NCBI GenBank assembly: GCA_021014945.1
Contig: MU266426.1
Span: 31,514-95,513 of the forward strand
DNA from: Leucogyrophana mollusca
Taxonomy: Eukaryota > Basidiomycota > Agaricomycetes > Boletales
Direction of reading: 5' to 3'
DNA length: 64,000 nt
Below the pieces are notes generated by a model. That model searched no databases. It was given only the letters and a program-made list of their open reading frames with translations, and was not told the DNA's origin. A program made the translations under genes and the position numbers. Numbering within the stretch: the stretch's first letter is position 1; each line of letters starts with the position of its first letter. Positions 1-10,616 of this stretch are shown piece by piece.

Positions 1-347
1 GGGAGTAATATAATTATGGGCTGATGAAAGATGCCGGGTTCTTTGGGTCGGATTTATGCAAGGCGATAGCTACAATCTATACATGGAGTACCCTGCCGGT
101 CCAGCCCTATCCCTTCAAAGAGTCTATACGTTTGACGTGTATTTTCAGTACTGTTGGGGTTAAGATTGACACAAAATGATAGTAGCATGGAGCCCCTGTG
201 GATGCAAACCCTTCCATATCGTGCTCCAATCACCATGGACCTATTTTCACCTGGCTGATCTCCAAGAAAAGCGGTTCTCCGCTGTGGTCACCCACGCTCG
301 CCCAACTTCAACGCTTGCGCTCGCCCTGCGGTGGCGATCACCAAAAA
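1..347. other. left-edge sequence without a recognised gene
   Basis: No open frame here is long enough or conserved enough to call. Positions 343-347 are a run of five A, which on the minus strand is the T5 terminator directly behind the tRNA gene. Confidence 0.5.
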
Positions 348-420
348 TGATTCAACTGAGGATCGAACTCAGGACCTTCTGTGTGTAAGACAGAAATCAT
401 AACCACTAGACCATTGAATC
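348..420 (-). tRNA. tRNA-Val(UAC): tRNA-Val, anticodon UAC
   Basis: Read on the minus strand this 73-nt stretch folds as a complete cloverleaf. The 7-bp acceptor stem is GATTCAA paired with TTGAATC, followed by discriminator A. The A box is TGGTCTAGTGGTTATGA and the B box contains GTTCGATC. The anticodon stem TCTGT/ACAGA encloses the loop CTTACAC, giving anticodon TAC, which reads valine GTA codons. There is no intron. A T5 run follows immediately, as expected for RNA polymerase III termination. CCA is not encoded, as is normal in eukaryotes. Confidence 0.95.
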
Positions 421-1332
421 GATGCTGATTCGGTGGAAATTGTTGTCTATGACTGTGCCGTGCCACAATTCCAAAGGAAAGACTACCAGGCGCTCGAAAG
501 TATGTCTGGAAATCCTTGCACTATATCAATGTTCTCCATTGGAGACATCTAGGGTGATGTTGCTTTGAACCCGGAAGACCAAGTGCGGCACTTTTTAATG
601 CCCGCGAAACTGCTAGACTTCCTTTCTTAGCCTTCGGAGTGTGAACTGACATCCCCGGCATTTCGGCCTTGCCTGACCTCTCGTCTGCTTCAGCATCGCA
701 ACCTTCGACACATAGACACCATTCAACCTCACAGTAATACGTGTTACATTTTGTACTCCCGCCCCGAAAGTTTCTGGTTTTTTGCTCAGTGCTGTGCCGC
801 AGTGGAAACACAACAGTCGCCAAAACCAGTGAAGTGCGTTGTGATTAGTAACCTAGCCCTTTGACCCAAATTTGCAAAAGTGCACAGCCAGTATCTAGCT
901 GGGCGTGCTCACAACGTCGGTTGTCCCGGTTGCATGCGACAGCTGAGCAGCGGAACGACATCGGCAACTCGGTGGGTTACGGGTTGGTGGCGGGTAGCGG
1001 GCATGCTGTGCCCGTTGCGGCAACAGGTGTCCGATGTGATTTTTTGTGGGTAACTTTCCTTACGTGGCGTCAGCAGTCACAGGCAATTGTTGAGATGCCT
1101 CGGCGCCAATCTCACTCCAGAGACTCCCGCATGGCTCTTGTCCTCCGAGTCGTACGGTCTGACAGGCATCTTCGCCCGCTGTGAGCGACATCCCCGTCTT
1201 TTCTGCGGTGATTCTTGCACGAAAAGCTGCGTCTCTCTGCAGAAGACATCTTTGTAATCGTGATTCGTAACTGTGAGTTCCTGGATCAATCTATATTCGC
1301 AACACCATGATGCAAACCAGTCCGCAGGGAAA
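421..1332. other. intergenic, probable promoter of the next gene
   Basis: About 900 nt between the tRNA and the first protein gene. Short open frames on both strands start only at GTG or TTG and resemble no family I know. I treat it as non-coding upstream sequence. Confidence 0.5.
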
Positions 1333-2850
1333 ATGCTGTCTCTGGATGGACTTGTTGTTGGCCTTTCCATCGTGGCCGGAGGGTTACAAGTCACCGGCGC
1401 AGACGTATATCCTCTTGAAGGACGTCAAGGTCCCGGACCCGCATCGGTGTTATCCCCATCTCTTGCCCCTGGGCCAGTATCCATGCCTTCATCCGCATCC
1501 ACCATGGCCACCTCGACCGCCTCGTCCTCGTCTCCCTCAACGACAGCAGCTAGCCTCGCATTCAATGCCATATCAAACATGACGACATGTACTTCAGCCA
1601 ACATCTCATGGGTATACACAGGACCCGCCGCGACTATCCAGCTTGCTGTGACGAACATAAGCGTTACGCAACAGGACTCTAGCCAGACGTTTATCCAAGA
1701 CTTGGTTGACACGGACGCATTAGCTGAGTCCTGGGCCTGGCCCACAGTTAATGTATCACAAGGGTGGTATGCGATCCAGGGCTTCACCTCAGGCTCCTAC
1801 ATCAGCACGCAATCTGCCAGTTTCTTCGTTAGCAACGGCACCAACACAAATTGTCTCTCGACCTCGCCTTCTTCCTCAATGCCAGCTTCCGCTGCTTCCA
1901 CCGTAACCGCTTCGTCAGCTCCTTCTCAAAAAAACAACACGAGTGCTATTGTGGGAGGCGTTGTCGGTGGGATAGTCGGCGTTGCTATAATAGCATTGCT
2001 CGGTGTCTTGTGGTTAATGCGCCGTCGCCGTCGCCCTTCCCGAGGGGGTGGAGACCGTCGGAGCGTTGGTAGGTGGGGATCGCTCACCTCCAACAGCTCC
2101 CATGTTAACCCCGGAGGAAGCGCGAGGGATCTCACCTCCAACCACTATCACGGCCATACTGCGTCTGCGGGGGAAATGCTGCCTCCACTTGTGGCCGACA
2201 AATCAGTGGCTTCAACTCCGGGTGGGTCTAACGAGGATGTAGACTCACTCAGAGATGAGAAGCTTCTTTCTCGTAACTCCCTTCCTCCCCCTAGTCCTTT
2301 CGACAACATTGTCGACGCTCCACTTCCGTACCGCGGAAATCGCTCGTCCACGTATTCCCTCCAGACCCCTTCTGTGGCAGGTTGTAGCCATGCACGTGCA
2401 TCGTCTGTTCGTACTTCAAATAACGGCCTCGAGGAACAAGCCCAGAGATTGCGGTCGTCTATGGATGGCTCCTTGTTCTTGCGCACAGAACGGCTATCGA
2501 TGCCCGCATCGCCTGGAGCTATAATCCGCACACCAACTTCTCCCGCTCGAGCACGCGATGACTACCCACCATTCCCTTCGCCCATATCTCCTGTGGCGCG
2601 TTCTAATTCCGGCACTCGCCGCACACCGCGCAAGCCGGTCCCGTATTACGATCCCTCGGAGCTGCAAAGTAGTTCACATGAAACACCGACGCTCGATACG
2701 CACTCTACCCTCACCACAGCTGGTGAATCCTCTCAATCTGGGACGGAGGCATTCACATCGCAGACTGAACTGTCCCATAAAGCCAGTTTCGGGAGCAATC
2801 GTCCTGTACACTATCTGATCCCGGATATGCCCCCGCCACGCAGGGATTAG
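1333..2850 (+). CDS. single-pass membrane protein with Ser/Thr-rich ectodomain
   Basis: Single-exon gene of about 505 residues. The ATG at 1333 is chosen because it begins a typical signal peptide (MLSLDGLVVGLSIVAGG); the frame is open further upstream but without an ATG. The ectodomain of about 200 residues is Ser/Thr/Pro-rich, with a small folded-looking part carrying NxS/T sites. A transmembrane helix follows (GGVVGGIVGVAIIALLGVLW) and then a basic stop-transfer run of arginines. The cytoplasmic tail of about 280 residues is Ser/Pro-rich and probably disordered. The architecture is like fungal cell-surface sensors and the many Agaricomycete type I proteins of unknown role. No WSC or other named domain is visible, so the function is unassigned. 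Confidence 0.8.
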   Translation: MLSLDGLVVGLSIVAGGLQVTGADVYPLEGRQGPGPASVLSPSLAPGPVSMPSSASTMATSTASSSSPSTTAASLAFNAISNMTTCTSANISWVYTGPAATIQLAVTNISVTQQDSSQTFIQDLVDTDALAESWAWPTVNVSQGWYAIQGFTSGSYISTQSASFFVSNGTNTNCLSTSPSSSMPASAASTVTASSAPSQKNNTSAIVGGVVGGIVGVAIIALLGVLWLMRRRRRPSRGGGDRRSVGRWGSLTSNSSHVNPGGSARDLTSNHYHGHTASAGEMLPPLVADKSVASTPGGSNEDVDSLRDEKLLSRNSLPPPSPFDNIVDAPLPYRGNRSSTYSLQTPSVAGCSHARASSVRTSNNGLEEQAQRLRSSMDGSLFLRTERLSMPASPGAIIRTPTSPARARDDYPPFPSPISPVARSNSGTRRTPRKPVPYYDPSELQSSSHETPTLDTHSTLTTAGESSQSGTEAFTSQTELSHKASFGSNRPVHYLIPDMPPPRRD

Positions 2851-3729
2851 GCTGTGCCTTCATATCTGCAGACGCTTTATCCTCGACGTCATAACTTTAA
2901 CTACGTAGCCCGAACTTTCCTAGGGGGGTTTTCGGGGAAGCCCATTGCCTATCTTTATGACGATCTTGTTCGTGTTTCCCTTGTTTGTGCTAATGCTCGT
3001 ATCGCTGGTGCGTGTAGATGTACTGACCGACCCCGGTTCCTCGGTGCTGCGTTATCTCAATTTCAATTCCATGCTACATGTTGTACGCTGCTAATCTTAC
3101 CGCCCACGGACACATACACTGAACTGAATGTAATCTTGTCAGAGGTGCATCGTGGAGAGCTCCGTATCTATGCTGTGCGAAGCTCGTGCGATCAAGGTTA
3201 TATCGTCGATATCATCCCATGAGCATCCAGATAGCGAGGACGAGAGGTCTACCCTGTGACCTTACTACTTGAGCTGGCGCAAAGCCTTTTCTTATAAGTT
3301 GAAGTACAAACGGAGTCACGGAGTGCTATCCCGAGGGCTGTACTGATGACGAGCTCTGTTAGTCTCATGCAACCTATAGGTGGGACGGAAATAATAGTGG
3401 ATTATGTATAGATGCGTGTACAGAGATGGGATGTGATAAAGATAGATTACGTGAGGTGATCCTACAATTGCGGGGAGGCATCTCTAGTGTTGACGTCTAT
3501 GGTAGTCCTGAAGGCGAGGCAGAGATAAGGAAAACGCAGTGTGTTCTATAGGGTGCCGTGTCGATCATGACCACCCATCGGAGCTTCGCCGGCGTAAAGG
3601 AAGAGGTATCCATGGTCTACGTGCCTTCAGTGCGTTTCCATGTTTGGGATTGGACAGCCCGACTTTCCGAATCTTCGCGAGTCTAGGAAGTCGTACGGAG
3701 TGAGATAGACATCGCGGACCGTCATGAAA
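2851..3729. other. intergenic between converging genes
   Basis: Probable 3' ends of the membrane protein gene (plus) and MRS2 (minus). A 122-codon frame at 2854-3222 begins at GTG and looks like chance read-through in a 3'UTR. Nothing else is supported. Confidence 0.5.
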
Positions 3730-5575
3730 TCAGATACGGTACCTCCGAAGACCAGCCCATGCAACGAAGAGCGCGATAGCGGTAGAGAATACGGACATCG
3801 ACATGAAGGCGTAAGGCATATCTTCCATGTGGCTCTTCAACTAGATCGCCACGGATTCAAAAAGATGATCTGCTCTGTGACGTGCTGTAACTCACATTCA
3901 TCCCAAAAAGACCCGCCAGAAGGGCACCTGTACCGATACCCATGGTGCCAATAGATACCTATGGGTAAGGTCACCAAAAAGATTGTATTCTTGTCATTTC
4001 CGCAAGAACTCACTTTAAGATCCAAAGCAAGGAGAGCGTTTCGATTTGAGTCCAATATCAACTCCACGATTTCCTGAGTAGATTGGACGTTGCTCTGCAA
4101 GGGGTTAGTGAGTATATATGACAAGGAAAACCAGACCTACCTCAATATTCTCAGCCTCATTCACAATTTCCTCGACTTGTTTCGAAAAGAATTCAAGCAG
4201 GACTTCAAGTTCGTCGTGTTCATGCATTTCACGGGGAACATGGTTTTTCTTGTCAGTGAGATACATAGCGTTCAGGTCCTCGTCTGGGGGATTAATGCTA
4301 AGGCGGCGTTCGACCGACCAATGAGAAGGTCCAAACCTTGTTCAAGCACTTCTTCCAGAGCCTCGTGGACCTACCGGGAAGTGCAGTCAACTAATGGGGA
4401 TCAATTTCGCATACGAGGGAGAGTATCATACTAGTTTGGCTCTATTCTTGAAGCTTGCGAGTCTTCTCGAGTAGTGTAACAGGCGCTTGAACTTGTCATG
4501 GTTGATATCATCCTCGAGTTCAGCCAAAAGGCCCCCGACAAGGTTACGAATGAACACCATTTCAGCTTCCAGTGCGCTGAGGACGGAAAGGAGGATGGAC
4601 TCGATAGCTCTAACACGTCAAGATGAATTACTGAATTAGGGTGCATTGATAACACTCACCTAAATTCATATGGGCCCCCGCTACCCCGGGCTTTGAGATT
4701 ATGCTGCAAAAGGATCAGGCAATGCAGGATGGGTGTTCCCGTCTACTCGGCTTACCTCCAAATGGTACAAAAACACGGAGTGCAGCCTCGAGTCATTGGA
4801 ACCATATGTATCAAATAGAACGACTGTGTCAGCCTTGACCAAGGCCCGTATATGAAGGATATTAATCTAGTCCCTTGGTTTAAATCGGTCGGGAGGCCAT
4901 CGGTGGGCAAAGAAGCTCACCAGGATAGCTTCCTTGCGAATGAGAATGGTGGGGACAAGGTTGGGTACTCGTGAGTCTATCTTCCGTAAATCACGAGGCT
5001 TGTTTCAAAAGTTAGCGAACACTAATGGAGGGCGTGTACTCGTAATTTATGTCTCAACTTACGTTTAATCGATGTTCAGTGCATAAATCGGATTTTTTGA
5101 ACTGGCCAGAAATGCTTTTCACAGTTCCTAGTTGACCGGGAGGTTAACACGGGCGGCTAGGTATGAGGCACGAGCATTGAACCTTCTGCATCCAGTACCG
5201 TACCTGCGCCATGTTAACAAGGTGAAACATTATGAAAGTCGCGAGGCACTCACACCGAAGCATAAGATCCGTTGGCTGGCGGCCTTTCATGACCTTCTCT
5301 AGAATAGCTGCTTTCACTACTTCTTCCTTACCATCAGACATCACAGGTGACTCTGGGGACCGCGACTTCAGGAAAGCTTTCCATGACGAGACATGCCGAA
5401 CCTGGACACAGCTCGGTGACTTGTTTGGTCCACTCCTGGGTGGTGGCAGGACTGGGCCTAGGTTTCGGGGTGGAATGTGGGTGGAGGGGTAGCGGAAAAG
5501 TAATGGGCCATGAGAGAAAGCCCTGCCAAATCGCATTACATTGCTGCAGCGCAAACCCGCAAGAGCTGTATGCAT
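3730..5575 (-). CDS. MRS2: MRS2-type mitochondrial magnesium channel
   Basis: Multi-exon CorA/Mrs2 family gene. Mrs2 forms a Mg2+ channel in the mitochondrial inner membrane. The N-terminus is rich in Arg, Ser and Pro with few acids, as in a mitochondrial presequence; a second ATG lies at 5536. Successive exons give the family blocks LRCTVLDAEG, QFKKSDLCTEHRL, PRDLRKIDSRVPNLVPTIL, DTYGS, the helical arm with ELILDSNRNALLALDLK, and the first membrane helix ending in the diagnostic AGLFGMN. The acidic loop (LKSHMEDMPYAF) and second membrane helix follow, ending RRYRI-stop. One exon, 5183-5203, is only 21 nt. The spliced protein is about 400 residues, normal for fungi. It diverges from the gene at 6304 across a shared promoter. 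Confidence 0.93.
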
Positions 5576-6303
5576 TCACAATCTCCGAGGCAGAAAGACG
5601 GCGGACAGGCCGCACTGGATTTTCGTAGGATTTGGACAAGAAAACAAAAGGTAAAAAAGAAATTCAATCAAAAACAGGCCTCTTTTCGCAGTATTTTCGG
5701 CAATTTGAAATTCGTAAACGTTGCTTTTCTGTCACGCTTTGTGACCAAGACCCCTACCCCCACTCCCGCATTTGGTGAGTAGGTTCATACGCGACTTGAC
5801 CCCACACTCGACCGGGTCACACATGTACATACTGCCCCATGGGTTCAACATACTCCCAGAAAATCGAGGATTTGCCTCAAGTTTCCGCTCTGTTCGGTCT
5901 GTGACCCGGCGCTGTCTACATCTAATCTCACTCGGCCGGTGAAGGCACCTGTGACCCAACGCTGCGTAAAGCCTTCCGGACCTTCTTACGTTTTTGCTCA
6001 GGCGGCTACTGCAGGTGATCTCGTTCTTGGCTGCTGGCGGGAGATTTCTTCTCCTCTACAACGTGTTTTCTGGCTTTTTTGGATCGATCGGACAAATCCG
6101 TTGTCGGCAACGTTGTATAACATGTTGCAGGATCAGATGCTGAAGATCAGGCTGTCATCTGTTCTTTTTCAGGATCTGGCTTCGGCCACGGAACTATTAC
6201 ATATCCAGAAACTGTTCCTTCCTTGCGTTATGCTGCCTTTAGCTTTATATCTCATGCCGTATCATGTTCTTCACTTGAGAACCATTCACCCACCCAAATC
6301 ACC
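5576..6303. promoter_or_regulatory. shared divergent promoter region
   Basis: About 730 nt between the MRS2 start (minus) and the start of the small gene at 6304 (plus). It contains five GTGAC/GTCAC words at 5731, 5741, 5816, 5901 and 5951. The last two lie in near-repeats, TGTGACCCGGCGCTG and TGTGACCCAACGCTG. Factor binding is inferred, not shown. Confidence 0.45.
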
Positions 6304-7099
6304 ATGTCGTCTGAAACTCGCAGACTCGTGGAGGCAGCAACCGCAATTTCACAACTACTTCGTGCCAACTCGATAGCTCACGCCTTCCACGGAAGCTTTT
6401 TGGTCTCTGTCCTCTCCAACAATCCCCGCACCAGTGATGTATGTAGGCGTCGTGTCGAAGTCAGGTCCCCCTTTGCTAACCGTGAACGCAGGAAATATTC
6501 TGCATCGTTGAGGGTGGTCCCACTGGTACACACCCCTTTCGCCGCGTGCGACAAGCAGTCACAGGGAGTGACCAATTCACCACCACTCACTCACCGTGGA
6601 GCAACCGGTAGAGGAGTTCTCTCGTGATGCGGTAACTCTTGTAACCGAATCTGCTTGATAGCTTGCATGCCACATATCGTCGAGTGATACCATCAATCGA
6701 GGTAATTATGATACTGTATGTTTGTGCCTGGTGCTGACCCGGGTGTTCCCTTAAGATCGAAATTCTCCCCGCTGGGGAGCACGGCCCCAGACGACTGGAT
6801 AGCTCAACTACAATGAGCTTACAAGGGATCCCCTTCCTGACGCTCTCCGAGTTTATACGAGCTAAATTGAAGTCTTGGGCGATGTAGGCTTCATTCCTTA
6901 ATCGTTGCTCCCTTACTGACTTGCTGCTAGACGAGGTTCTGCATCGGACGCTCAAGATATTCTGTATACAATTTGCCAACACTGGAATCGATTGGACATA
7001 AATCGCATTCCGGAAGTAGACATGAATCACTTTGTCACAAGTCATCGAGCAGCAGCTCTCAGCTGGGCAGCGCTTAAGCGCAAGTATGGAATGCGATGA
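6304..7099 (+). CDS. small conserved fungal protein, possibly nucleotidyltransferase-like
   Basis: Five exons splice to about 195 residues. The start MSSETRRLVEAATAI is at 6304. Exon 2 gives EIFCIVEGG and HPFRRVRQAV, then THSPWSNR joins LHATYRRVIPSIE across an intron. Exon 4 has IEILPAGEHGPRR and LTLSEFIRAKLKSW. The last exon ends ALSWAALKRKYGMR-stop at 7097-7099. The frames agree across all four introns, so the gene is probably real and intact. The layout, with an early small-residue turn, a beta strand with an acid and a C-terminal 'D..DI' helix, is reminiscent of stand-alone nucleotidyltransferase-fold proteins. I cannot see a clear GS...DxD catalytic signature, so that is only a suggestion. 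Confidence 0.7.
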
Positions 7100-8400
7100 C
7101 ATGCTTAAGATGAGGCCGGCATGTCGGAGGGTGGATTATGGTACCTATCGATGAGAAGAGGCTGTGGGGCAGAAAGCAACCTCGGAGAGATGCTGCAAAT
7201 GTATTATCTTTTGGCTCCCTGATTGGTGAATGCAGTGAGCTTAAACAGCAGCCCCTTGCGACTGATTTGGTGTGTTTGCGGACCACACCCTTCTCCAGTA
7301 TTTCACCGCCATCCGGCTCTACATAGTTAAGGCGAAAAGAGGCACTGTGACCATGAAAGCGTTCTAACCACACAGGTTCATCGGAGAAATATCCAACCCC
7401 GATGCTGACTGGCATGGATGTTCCATGTGTGTGTTGACGGTGGCTTGCTGCGTCAAGTTGACGCCAAAGATTCAAGAAAGATCTAATAGTTCCTCGAACC
7501 AAGATATATTTATGCTCCCTCGCCGGTGTGGAGCTGGGGGAGCCTGGAACCGGGGAAGGTATGATCAGAGTCATCAACGCAGTTTGTTTGCCCTGCGGAG
7601 TTGAAGGTCCAAAGATTCGCGCGCCGTATTTCAATAAATGGGCATTTCGGCCCTGGCCTACTGTATAAGGCGTCTATGACGACGCGAGTGGGTGGTCCAA
7701 CCATCACCAGGTGCGTAGCATCTCACGTTATCACTTGCCATCGCCAGGGGGTGAGGGTAATTGTGGTGGTCCTCGGTTCAACCGAAGAATCCCGAAGTAA
7801 CCAGTGGGCTCCTTGTTGGGGGCGTCAGCGTCAAGTGCCGATGGCATAACATGAGAACGGCAGAACATCTGAACCATGCGGATGCAGATACCTCGGCGGC
7901 GCGAAGGGGCCTGGCCGCGGGCTCCATCAAGCGAGAATGGCGAATAATCCAACAGATTGGATCCAGCGAAGAAACTAAATGTCGTCCCACGGTTGGGATG
8001 GCCCAGGAGATTAAATAACTGGAGCAAGCCGATCAGCGGCCAGAAAATACTATGTAATACTGGCAGAACGCACGCCGGCTCACGTAGGCTGGAGCATATC
8101 CCAAGGCTGCTGGCATAAATCCTGTCAGGTGAAGTTGCAGTTATTCCTCTGTTAGAAATTTAGTCCATGGCTGTGGTTAGAGGGACTATTTCTGGGAATG
8201 AATCGTGTTTGTTGGTGGCGTTGACGATGTGAACAATATTTGAAGCATGTAGTTCAAGGTTTGGCGTGACCATTCTCCCGGCTCTCGCTGAAGTCAACAA
8301 CGAGGAGACCTTTGTCGAATCAGGGATTTTGAGCGGTTATAATCCGCCAAAAGCTAGGATACGTTTTACACGTCATTGTCAGCACACCGCAGCTTGTTAC
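7100..8400 (-). CDS. uncertain hypothetical gene, exon structure unresolved
   Basis: Several long minus-strand frames suggest a spliced gene ending near the 3' end of the preceding gene. The longest exon-like block, about 7330-7660, encodes KYGARIFGPSTPQGKQTAL and VGYFSDEPVWLERFHGHSA. Another block, about 7910-8050, encodes a hydrophobic stretch FWPLIGLLQLFNLLGH and FFAGSNLLDYSPFSL, possibly a membrane segment. I could not connect the blocks with confident splice sites, find a convincing start codon, or recognise a family. It may instead be a decayed gene. The outer coordinates are approximate. Confidence 0.3.
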
Positions 8401-8491
8401 CCAATTTTCGATGAAAGATCAGGATGGTGAGGCAGACCAGGCAGACCCAACCCCACCGAACCGGGTTCCAGACCCCGCACTCGGCAGAGGT

Positions 8492-8545
8492 GTGACTGTG
8501 ACGTACAAGTGTGGTCGTGACTGAGAGTGTGACATATTTCGTGAC
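8492..8545 (+). promoter_or_regulatory. cluster of five GTGAC words upstream of RPT6
   Basis: GTGAC occurs at 8492, 8498, 8517, 8529 and 8541, all in the same orientation, 61-114 bp upstream of the RPT6 ATG. Five copies in 54 bp is far above chance for a 5-mer. A regulatory role is inferred from position and density. Confidence 0.5.
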
Positions 8546-8605
8546 GGTCGACGCGTATGCTTGTAAGTGGCTTGAGCACTTCTGAACGACGATAATTTCA
8601 CTAAG

Positions 8606-10082
8606 ATGCCTACCGCGACCCGAGTACCCCAAGCTCCTGGAGGAGTGCAAGCTTACTATCAGGCGAAGATAGAGGCTGCAGAGCTGCTCATTAACCAGAA
8701 AACTCAGAACCTGCGGCGGTTGGAGGCCCAGCGGAATGCCTTGAATGCTCGAGGTAAGTTCCAAGAGTCGCTGGTGGTGACGCGCATATCCATGTTTGTT
8801 ACCAGTACGACTATTACGCGAAGAGTTGCAACTGCTTCATGAACCCGGAAGTTATGTCGGTGAAGTGGTAAAGGTGATGGGCAAGAAGAAAGTTCTTGTT
8901 AAGGTGCAACCTGAGGGGAAATACAGTGCGTACCACCCTTCTCCAGCGGGAGGGGATCTTCTCACTCGGACTCACAGTTGTGGACTTTGACTCCGAGATT
9001 GAATTGTCGGCACTGACACCGTCGATTCGTGTCGCCCTCCGTTCCGATTCTTATACCATCCACAAGATATTGCCGAACAAGGTGGACCCTCTCGTGTCTT
9101 TGATGATGGTAGAGAAGGTCCCCGACAGCACGTACGAGATGGTCGGAGGCCTTGACAAGCAAATCAAAGAGATTAAAGAGGTCATCGAGTTACCCGTCAA
9201 GCATCCAGAGCTCTTCGACTCTTTGGGAATCGCTCAACCCAAGGGTGTCCTTCTATACGGCCCCCCAGGCACTGGGAAAACGCTTCTGGCACGTGCGGTG
9301 GCACATCATACCGATTGCAAGTTCATTCGTGTTTCTGGTTCGGAGCTGGTGCAGAAATACATTGGTGAGGGCAGCCGGATGGTCAGGGAGTTGTTCGTGA
9401 TGGCGAGAGAGCACGCCCCTAGTATTATTTTCATGGACGAAATCGACTCAATCGGAAGTTCGAGAGGTGAGAGTGGCTCGGGAGGGGGGGATTCAGAGGT
9501 ACAGCGTACTATGCTTGAGCTTCTGAACCAACTCGATGGTTTCGAGGCGACGAAGAACATCAAAGTCATTATGGCGACCAATCGAATAGGTTTGTTCTTT
9601 GTATGGCAACCTTTTACTGTTGCCTGATTGCTCTCCCACTTGCCAGATATCCTGGACTCTGCGCTACTTCGGCCAGGACGTATTGATCGTAAAATCGAGT
9701 TCCCCCCTCCGGGTCCCGAAGCCCGCGTTAGCATTCTTCGTATCCACTCGCGAAAGGTAAGGCTAGCCTTGTTAATATGTCAATTCCGCTGACCAGCTGT
9801 GTAATAATACACTAGATGTCTTTGCAACGTGGAATTGATCTCAAAGCCCTTGCGGAGAAAATGGGACAGTGCTCCGGTGCCGAAGTACGCGGTATCTGCA
9901 CGGAAGCGGGTTCGTATTCTTTGCACCATTATGACCACGCGCTGAACATGTTTTGAATAGGGATGTACGCATTGCGTGAACGGAGACAGCATGTTACCCA
10001 GGAAGACTTCGAGTTCGCTGTGGCGAAGGTCCTGAAGAAAAACCAGGAGGGGAATACCTCGGTGAACAAGCTATTCTCGTGA
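8606..10082 (+). CDS. RPT6: 26S proteasome regulatory ATPase subunit Rpt6
   Basis: AAA+ ATPase of the 19S base ring, which unfolds ubiquitinated substrates. Exon 1 encodes the N-terminal coiled coil ([20 protein letters not shown]). Then come the OB-domain ([19 protein letters not shown]), the Walker A motif GPPGTGKT, Walker [12 protein letters not shown], the sensor region [19 protein letters not shown] with its arginine fingers, and the C-terminal helical domain with [11 protein letters not shown]. The protein ends VNKLFS; the stop is TGA at 10080-10082. Six exons are joined by five short introns at about 8754, 8930, 9588, 9757 and 9909. Length is about 400 residues, close to yeast and human Rpt6, with no lesion seen. 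The start MPTATRVPQ at 8606 fits the family. Confidence 0.96.
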
Positions 10083-10616
10083 TGTCTCCTTTGTTTTCGT
10101 CACAACCCCTTTCCTTGCAACCAACGGACCAATGGTGTGCCTTGATAAGAATAAGCGCGCAACCTTGGGAAAATCTCCAGTCTGCGCGCTTGAGCCTTCG
10201 AGAAGTCCGCGACACTGACGTTAACTGTTAACTCTGAACGATGTGAGAGTATGCGAGACCCTCTCCGTGACTGTCGCCTTGCTTTACAGGTGCACCATTT
10301 TCAATATGTTTTAAATAAGCCCTAGTCACGACCGGCAGACCTGGTCAACGTTGTGCATGGACCGTGGACGTGTGTGGGTCCATACTCTCAGACCGGGGCC
10401 CCTCTGAGGACGGGGTTCTCGATTGCGAGTCGCAGCTCGATAAGGGGTCCAAACATGAGCCTACAGTTGCTGTTTCTACCCATTTCACCGCCGCGTGTAC
10501 TACGTTCAATTCCAAGGCGCTTATAAAATTTGATTCACAGATCTAGAATCCCCTACAGTTGTGGGGACACTACAAATACCAAGCTTCTCCTGCGCCCACA
10601 TCCTGCATCTATCGAC
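10083..10616. other. intergenic between RPT6 and helicase A
   Basis: Contains the RPT6 3' region and the helicase A promoter. No coding signal was found apart from short chance frames. Confidence 0.6.
10522..10527 (+). promoter_or_regulatory. TATA box of helicase A
   Basis: TATAAA within CTTATAAAATTT, 95 bp upstream of the ATG at 10617, a plausible core promoter position. Confidence 0.5.

Noticed and set aside
1273..1332. Upstream extension of the membrane protein
   Set aside because: The extension begins at GTG with no ATG; the ATG at 1333 starts a proper signal peptide.
2854..3222. 122-codon plus-strand frame
   Set aside because: GTG start, directly behind a stop codon, no family resemblance; more likely 3'UTR.
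6590..6610. Apparent premature stop after SPWSNR in the small gene at 6304
   Set aside because: The TAG lies within an intron; splicing to CTTGCATGCC gives the continuous LHATYRRVIPSIE.
8366..8764. 132-codon minus-strand frame with a hydrophobic segment
   Set aside because: It overlaps RPT6 exon 1 in antisense and its Thr/Val-rich part is simply the translation of the GTGAC cluster.
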